11,144 nucleotides of DNA from Bacteroidota bacterium (GTDB taxonomy: Bacteria > Bacteroidota > Bacteroidia > Flavobacteriales_F > PHOS-HE28), in the NCBI GenBank assembly GCA_963169595.1, contig CAUJFM010000335.1:1-11144 (forward strand), given 5' to 3'. Each line of letters begins with the position of its first letter. Within the stretch, counting starts at the first letter, position 1. The translations under genes were made by a program, and so were the position numbers. Of this stretch, positions 6,761 through 11,144 are shown one piece after another. The notes under the pieces were generated by a model. It had not been told where the DNA came from. It did no database searches and was given only the letters and a program-made list of their open reading frames with translations.

Positions 6761-7891
6761 ATGTCCTCAACCCGTCCCCGCATCGCCATCGTCACCCCGC
6801 GGGCTGATGGATACAGCGAGACCTTTGTGGCCGCCCATATCGACCGGCTGCCTGGCGTGGTCCGTGTGCTGGTGGACGGTAATCTGCCGCGCCAGGTGAT
6901 GAACGGTCCACGCCTCTTGCGTGGTGGGCGCAGCGGTCGCATGCTGGACATGGCCGAGGCGGTGGCCCGCGGCACCACGGTGGAAGGGTTGGTGGAACGG
7001 CGTGTGGCCGGTGTGCTGCGCCGCGACGGCATCGACGTGGTGCTGGCTGAGTACGGTGATACGGGCGAGGCCATGGTGGAGGCGTGCCGCCGCGCGGGCT
7101 GCGCCCTGGTGGTGCACTTCCACGGGTTCGATGCCCATCGCGGTGACGTCATCGCCGCACAGGGCGGTTACCAGCGCATCTTCTCCCGGGCGAAGGCCCT
7201 GGTGGTGGTGAGCCGCGCCATGGAGCAGCAGCTGCTCAAGCTCGGGGCCCCGCGCGAAAAGGTCGTTTACAACTGCTACGGCGTCGATGTGGAGCGCTTT
7301 TCCGCCGGCCGCCCGGCCGAAGCCCCGCCGCACTTCCTGGCCGTGGGGCGTTTCGTGAACAAGAAGGCGCCACATCTGTCGCTCGAGGCGTTCCGTCGCG
7401 TGCTGACCCAGCGTCCTGATGCGCAGCTGACCATGGTGGGCACCGGCCCATTGTGGGAGAGCTGTGCGCGGTTGGTGAAGGCCCTCGGCATCGAAGGTCA
7501 GGTACACCTGCCCGGTGTGCTCAGGCCTGAGGCCATCGCGGGACTTTTCCGCACCAGCCGGGGTTTCGTGCAGCACAGCGTGGTGGCGGACAATGGGGAC
7601 AGTGAGGGCACCCCGCTCGCGGTGCTGGAGGCCATGGCATCGGGCGTTCCGGTGGTGGCCACGGCACATGCCGGCATTGCCGATGTGGTGACGCATGGGG
7701 AGGAGGGGCTGCTCTGTGCGGAGCATGATGTGGAGGCGATGGCGGCACATCTGCTCACCCTTGTGGATGATCCCCAGCTTGGTGGCCGCATGGGCCGCGC
7801 CGGACGTGCCCGTGTGGAGGCGCATCACCGTGTGGAGAGCTCCATCGCCGCCCTGCACGCGGTGCTCGATCGCGCTGTATTCCCTCGGTAG
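6761..7891 (+). CDS. glycosyltransferase family 4, WcaL/AmsK-like
   Basis: The protein has 376 residues. YSETFV (18-23) after the first strand, HFHGFDAHRGD (119-129), and NCYGVDVERF (171-180) are marks of the GT4 group that includes the colanic acid enzyme WcaL and amylovoran AmsK. The C-domain has AVGRFVNKKAPHL (194-206), MVGTGPL (225-231), and QHSVVADNGDSEGTPLAVLEAM (271-292), which holds the EX7E pair E282/E290. Family members are retaining transferases, often galactosyl, in exopolysaccharide assembly; the sugar here is not determined. It sits 36 bases after the preceding gene. I use the ATG at 6761; a TTG at 6752 has a better-spaced Shine-Dalgarno sequence. Only six bases separate its stop from the next start. 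Length and motifs are complete. Confidence 0.92.
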   Translation: MSSTRPRIAIVTPRADGYSETFVAAHIDRLPGVVRVLVDGNLPRQVMNGPRLLRGGRSGRMLDMAEAVARGTTVEGLVERRVAGVLRRDGIDVVLAEYGDTGEAMVEACRRAGCALVVHFHGFDAHRGDVIAAQGGYQRIFSRAKALVVVSRAMEQQLLKLGAPREKVVYNCYGVDVERFSAGRPAEAPPHFLAVGRFVNKKAPHLSLEAFRRVLTQRPDAQLTMVGTGPLWESCARLVKALGIEGQVHLPGVLRPEAIAGLFRTSRGFVQHSVVADNGDSEGTPLAVLEAMASGVPVVATAHAGIADVVTHGEEGLLCAEHDVEAMAAHLLTLVDDPQLGGRMGRAGRARVEAHHRVESSIAALHAVLDRAVFPR

Positions 7892-7897
7892 GCACCC

Positions 7898-9088
7898 ATG
7901 CGCGTTGCGTTCATCACCCACTACAGCGACCTGTACGGCGCCAATCGGTCACTCCTGGACCTGTTGGTGGGCCTGCGCGCGCGTCATGGTGTGGTACCCC
8001 ATGTGGTGCTGCCTGTGGAGGGCCCGTTCCAGGAGGTGCTGGTCAGGGCTGGGGTGGACCATGCGGTGGTGCCGTTCCCGATCTGGATGCGGCCCCGGTA
8101 TTACATGGGAGGGCCTCATCATCGCTTGCGTCAGTGGATCGCGGAGCAGCGCAAGTCTGCGCAACGGGATGCGCAGGTGCGGAGGGCCGTTCCCCAGGTG
8201 GTGGAACATTGCAAGCGTTGGGGTGTGGGTATCGTGCATTCCAACAGCATCGTCACCGGTCTGGGCGATGCGGTCGCCCGGTTGATGTCCGTGCCTCATG
8301 TCTGGCATGTGCGTGAGCTGCATCGCGAGCATTATGGCTTCCATGTGGATGGCGGCGAACACAGGCTGGCGCGGGCCCTTCGGCGCAGCGCGGCCGTGAT
8401 CGCCACGTCCGATGCGGTTTCCAGGTCGTTGCGCCGGGTCATGCGGCGGGGTGGCCATGTCATCCGCATCTACAATGGGGTGGTCACCCGGGATCGTCTG
8501 GCCGAGCTGCGTGCACAGGCGGATCGGCGTTGGACGATGGACGGCCCCTTCCGGTTCGCCCAGTTGGGCCTCTTCCATGCCGGCAAGGGGCAGGTGGAGG
8601 CGGTGGAGGCGTTGGCCTTGGTCAGGCAGGCGCGACCGCAGGTGCGGCTGGTCCTTGCCGGCGAGGGCAGGCAGGAGGCGGTGCGGGAGCGTGTCGCCGC
8701 CCTGGGCCTGCAGGAGTGCGTGGAGTTCGCCGGTTTTGTGGATGATCCACTGGCGCTGCTCCTGGGCGTCCATTGCGCGTTGAGCCCATCGCGGCATGAG
8801 GCGTTCGGAAGGTCCGTGGCCGAGGCCATGGCCACTGGGATCCCGGTCATCGGTCACCGGTCCGGCGCCACACCCGAGTTGATCACGCCTGGTGTCAATG
8901 GGGACCTGTATGAGGGAGGGGCCGCGGAGCTGGCCGTACGGATGGCCCATTGGGCCGGTGATCGCGAGACCGCACGGCTGGCGGGCCTTCGAGGCATGGA
9001 CGAGGTGGAGGCGCGGTTCACCGTGGAGCACATGGTCGATGGCGTTATGGGGATCTATCGCGATCTTGGCGCGGCCAATGCCCGCTGA
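7898..9088 (+). CDS. glycosyltransferase family 4, first of a tandem paralogous pair
   Basis: The protein has 396 residues and is colinear with the protein encoded at 9171-10373. Its N-domain starts MRVAFITHYSDLYGANRSLL, where the glycine loop YGANRSL is the usual donor-side turn. It has YMGGPHHR (69-76), VHSNS (113-117) and the block VPHVWHVRELHREHYGF (132-148) followed by DGGE. The C-domain has LGLFHAGKGQ (223-232), LAGEGR (253-258) and the EX7E signature E301-A-F-G-R-S-V-A-E309, then AMATGIPVIG. It is a retaining sugar transferase, and donor and acceptor are unknown. The HxRE sequence (137-140) is at the place where GT4 enzymes of this type often carry acceptor- or phosphate-binding residues (inference). 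The ATG is six bases after the upstream stop, with only a weak GGTAGG before it. No defect is seen. Confidence 0.93.
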   Translation: MRVAFITHYSDLYGANRSLLDLLVGLRARHGVVPHVVLPVEGPFQEVLVRAGVDHAVVPFPIWMRPRYYMGGPHHRLRQWIAEQRKSAQRDAQVRRAVPQVVEHCKRWGVGIVHSNSIVTGLGDAVARLMSVPHVWHVRELHREHYGFHVDGGEHRLARALRRSAAVIATSDAVSRSLRRVMRRGGHVIRIYNGVVTRDRLAELRAQADRRWTMDGPFRFAQLGLFHAGKGQVEAVEALALVRQARPQVRLVLAGEGRQEAVRERVAALGLQECVEFAGFVDDPLALLLGVHCALSPSRHEAFGRSVAEAMATGIPVIGHRSGATPELITPGVNGDLYEGGAAELAVRMAHWAGDRETARLAGLRGMDEVEARFTVEHMVDGVMGIYRDLGAANAR

Positions 9089-9170
9089 GCGGTCCGGAGT
9101 GTGCAGGGTTGCACCGCCCGTGCTCAAGGGGCGCCCGATCTGAGCCGATCATCACCGCCCAAGGAGTTCC
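9089..9170 (+). other. 82-base gap between the tandem GT4 genes
   Basis: This is the longest non-coding stretch in the window. It contains a 5-bp inverted repeat with a 4-base loop (GTGCA/TGCAC, 9101-9114), the 8-bp palindrome GGGCGCCC (9129-9136), and two copies of CCGATC (9135-9140 and 9145-9150) ten bases apart. It ends in a Shine-Dalgarno site. There is no T run, so it is not a classic terminator. No known operator or promoter is recognised. Confidence 0.35.
9161..9166 (+). promoter_or_regulatory. Shine-Dalgarno site for the second tandem GT4
   Basis: AAGGAG lies four bases before the ATG at 9171. It is the closest match to the consensus in the window. It supports independent translation start here, unlike the overlapping genes upstream. 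Confidence 0.6.
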
Positions 9171-10373
9171 ATGAGAGTCGCCTATTTCACCCATTATGCA
9201 CAGTTGCTTGGGGCGAACCTTGCGCTCTTGGAGTTGATGACGGGGCTGCGCGAACGGCATGGGGTGAGCCCGCATGTCATCCTGCCAGCTGAAGGTCCCT
9301 TCCTGGAGGCCCTGGGTGCGCATGATGTCCCCTATAGCGTCATCCCCTTCGGCATGTGGATGCATAAGAGACGCTACATGGGCGGCTTGCATCATCGTGC
9401 CCTGCAGGCCTTTCGTGAACACCGGGCCGCGCGCGCACGGTTGAAGGAGATCGAGGAGGGGGTGCCCGGAATAGCGGGCTTGTGCCGCCGGCTTGGTGTC
9501 GAACTTGTCCATTCGAACAGCGCTACGCTGCTCTCCGGGTCGCTCGTTGCGCAGCAGCTGAAGGTGCCTCATGTATGGCACATCCGTGAGCTGTTCCGCG
9601 AACACTATGGCTACAGACCTGATGGTGGTGAGCGTCGATGGAGGCGGGCCGTTCGTTCAAGTGATGCCGTTATCGCGATCTCTGATGCTGTGGCGGTGAG
9701 CTTGCGTTCCGCCATGGGGCCTCGCTCGTCGCATTTACACCGGATCTACGATGCGCCGTTCCGGACCGCCGACCTTGCACAATGGCGCGTCAGGGCCGAA
9801 AGCCATGTTCGATCGGATGGTCTTTTCCGCTTCTTCCAGATCGGTGTGTTCCATCCGAGCAAAGGGCAGATGGTCACTCTGGAAGCGTTCGCCGAGGTCC
9901 ACCGGGGGTTCCCGAACGCGCGCTTGGTACTGGTCGGTGACGGCCAGGTGGGGCCGGTCCGCGATCGTATCTCCGCACTTGGATTGGAGAACGTGGTCGA
10001 AGTTCGGGGCTATGTTCCGAACGCCATGCTCCTCCTGCTCGATGCGGATTGCTTGTTGAACCCGTCGCAGCACGAGGCGTTCGGCCGCACCACCGTGGAG
10101 GCGATGGCCTTGGGCGTACCCGTGATCGGTCATGCCAGTGGCGCTACACCGGAGTTGATCGGGTCGGGTTCCGGGGGGCGGGTCTTTCGGGGTGGTCCTC
10201 AGGAGATGGCCGCCCTCATGCGTCAATACCTGGAAGATCCCGGAAAGGCTCGGGAGGACGGCCAACGAGGTATGCAACGGGTGGCCGAGAACTTCACCTT
10301 GGAACCCATGCTGGACCGGGTAATGAGCGTCTATCGATCATTGCGGACCGGTCCATTGGACCAGCGCGGATAG
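9171..10373 (+). CDS. glycosyltransferase family 4, second of a tandem paralogous pair
   Basis: The protein has 400 residues and aligns without gaps to the protein at 7898-9088 over the first 180 residues; my hand count gives about 98 identities there (54%). Shared blocks are MRVA..THY (1-9), GLRERHGVSPHV (25-36), RYMGGLHHR (68-76), VHSNS (113-117) and KVPHVWHIRELFREHYGY (131-148) with DGGE. The C-domain has IGVFHPSKGQM (224-234), LVGDG (254-258) and EX7E at E302-A-F-G-R-T-T-V-E310, then AMALGVPVIGHASGATPEL. It should be a retaining transferase acting on an acceptor similar to that of its paralogue. Leucine codons look more mixed (more TTG and CTT) than in the first copy, so a recent copying event is unlikely. 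The start has a good Shine-Dalgarno site after an 82-base gap. Sugar specificity is unknown. Confidence 0.93.
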   Translation: MRVAYFTHYAQLLGANLALLELMTGLRERHGVSPHVILPAEGPFLEALGAHDVPYSVIPFGMWMHKRRYMGGLHHRALQAFREHRAARARLKEIEEGVPGIAGLCRRLGVELVHSNSATLLSGSLVAQQLKVPHVWHIRELFREHYGYRPDGGERRWRRAVRSSDAVIAISDAVAVSLRSAMGPRSSHLHRIYDAPFRTADLAQWRVRAESHVRSDGLFRFFQIGVFHPSKGQMVTLEAFAEVHRGFPNARLVLVGDGQVGPVRDRISALGLENVVEVRGYVPNAMLLLLDADCLLNPSQHEAFGRTTVEAMALGVPVIGHASGATPELIGSGSGGRVFRGGPQEMAALMRQYLEDPGKAREDGQRGMQRVAENFTLEPMLDRVMSVYRSLRTGPLDQRG

Positions 10374-10404
10374 TCCGGAACTTTGCCTGCCTGGCTAGAA
10401 GACC

Positions 10405-11144
10405 ATGCTGCCCCGCATCACCATCATCACGCCCAGCTACCAGCAGGCATCTTACCTGGAGGAGTGCATCCGCTCGCTCCATGATCAGGGATATCCCGAT
10501 CTGGAGCACATCATCGTGGATGGCGGCAGCACCGATGGGTCGCGCGAGATCATCGAACGGTATGCGGACAAGCTGGCCTGGTGGTGCTGTGAGAAGGACC
10601 GGGGGCAAAGCCATGCGATCAATAAGGGGCTTGCGCACGCCACGGGCCAGGTCTTCGGTTGGTTGAACAGCGACGATCTGCTGCTGCCCGGGTCCCTTCA
10701 TGCGGTGGGGGAGGCCTTCGCCGAACACCCGGACATGTCGGTGCTCACCGGTGTGCGCATCGAGCGGGCGGCCGATGGCACTGAGCGTGCGTTAGCGCAG
10801 GACGATCCCGGGGATACCGACGGGTACTACATCCATCCGCGTATCAACCAGCAATCCACCTTCATGCGGATGGACCTGGTGAAGGCCCTGCCCGGTGTGG
10901 AGGAGAAGCTGCATTACGTCATGGACTATGAGCTGTGGTTGCAGCTGATGTTCCGACACGGCACCACCGATGTGTGGGTCGACCCGCGGCCGTTGTCCGT
11001 GTTCCGGATCCATCCCGTGAGCAAGACGAGCACGGTGCACCACCGCTTCCTGGACGAGATCGCCAGCATGCTGCACGGACTGGCGATGGCCACCGGGCAG
11101 CAGGTCCTGGCAGGTGTGCTGGAGAAGGGCCATCGCATCACACC
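10405..11144 (+). CDS. glycosyltransferase family 2 (3'-truncated by window end)
   Basis: Starting at the ATG 10405, 246 residues can be read with no stop before the window ends. The GT-A landmarks are MLPRITIITPSYQQASYLEE (1-20), HIIVDGGSTDGS (35-46), CEKDRGQSHAINKGL (62-76), the metal-binding WLNSDDLLL (86-94), INQQSTFMR (147-155) and MDYELWLQL (173-181) near the catalytic base. The 'EKDRGQS.AINKG' and 'WLNSDD' sequences define a common GT2 subgroup found in exopolysaccharide loci. Family members of about 250-300 residues suggest that little is missing. It is an inverting transferase with an unknown donor. The gene begins 31 bases after the preceding stop, with only a weak AGAAG before the ATG, and continues the same transcription direction. 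Confidence 0.92.
   Translation, partial: MLPRITIITPSYQQASYLEECIRSLHDQGYPDLEHIIVDGGSTDGSREIIERYADKLAWWCCEKDRGQSHAINKGLAHATGQVFGWLNSDDLLLPGSLHAVGEAFAEHPDMSVLTGVRIERAADGTERALAQDDPGDTDGYYIHPRINQQSTFMRMDLVKALPGVEEKLHYVMDYELWLQLMFRHGTTDVWVDPRPLSVFRIHPVSKTSTVHHRFLDEIASMLHGLAMATGQQVLAGVLEKGHRIT

Noticed and set aside
6767..7921. Long open frame on the - strand (384 codons) opposite the WcaL-like GT4
   Set aside because: It has the same shadow pattern and no domain motifs. The + strand carries complete GT4 motifs with the right spacing.
7949..9127. Long open frame on the - strand (392 codons) opposite the first tandem GT4
   Set aside because: It is a shadow of a GC-rich gene. The His- and Gln-rich product lacks family motifs, and the + strand gene has a paralogue next door.
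9101..9133. Rho-independent terminator between the tandem GT4 genes
   Set aside because: The stems are only 5 bp (GTGCA/TGCAC and CGCCC/GGGCG), and there is no T run after them.

Overview
The window is about 11.1 kb of GC-rich, almost wall-to-wall coding DNA. All eleven genes lie on the + strand, including one cut off at each end. I found no tRNA, rRNA, CRISPR array, transposase, integrase or insertion sequence. Nine of the eleven genes are glycosyltransferases (GTs), one is a class I SAM-dependent methyltransferase, and the first is the tail of a probable polysaccharide pyruvyl transferase-like protein. This is the interior of a surface-polysaccharide locus (O-antigen, capsule or exopolysaccharide type). 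No flippase, polymerase, chain-length regulator or nucleotide-sugar synthesis gene is visible, so those must lie outside the window or elsewhere in the genome. The host is probably a high-GC Gram-negative bacterium. Shine-Dalgarno sequences are patchy (clear before the genes at 271 and 9171, absent before several others), which would fit a high-GC Bacteroidota lineage but does not exclude a proteobacterium. I cannot place it more precisely from sequence alone.

Layout: 1-270 is the end of the pyruvyl transferase-like gene. The methyltransferase (271-1092) follows at once and overlaps a GT4 gene (1089-2369) by four bases. After a 68-base gap comes a tightly coupled run: GT4 (2438-3583), GT4 (3580-4761), GT2 (4758-5672) and GT2 (5684-6724). 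Each of the first two overlaps its successor by four bases (ATGA), and the fourth gene has a possible GTGA overlap start. Then come a WcaL-like GT4 (6761-7891) and two tandem paralogous GT4 genes (7898-9088 and 9171-10373), separated by the longest gap in the window (82 bases). A GT2 gene runs off the right edge (10405-11144).

How it likely works: cytoplasmic or membrane-associated GTs act one after another to build a lipid-linked glycan. GT4 enzymes (retaining, GT-B fold, EX7E signature) and GT2 enzymes (inverting, GT-A fold, DXD-type motif) would make alternating linkage types. The methyltransferase and the putative pyruvyl transferase would decorate or cap the glycan. Substrates and linkages cannot be read from the sequence.

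The points most worth a second look are: a proline-rich plus basic-helix C-terminal tail shared by the adjacent methyltransferase and GT4; the diverged tandem GT4 pair with a very conserved, unassigned N-domain block; the large number of GTs; and a GT4 whose EX7E first acid is displaced to Asp.
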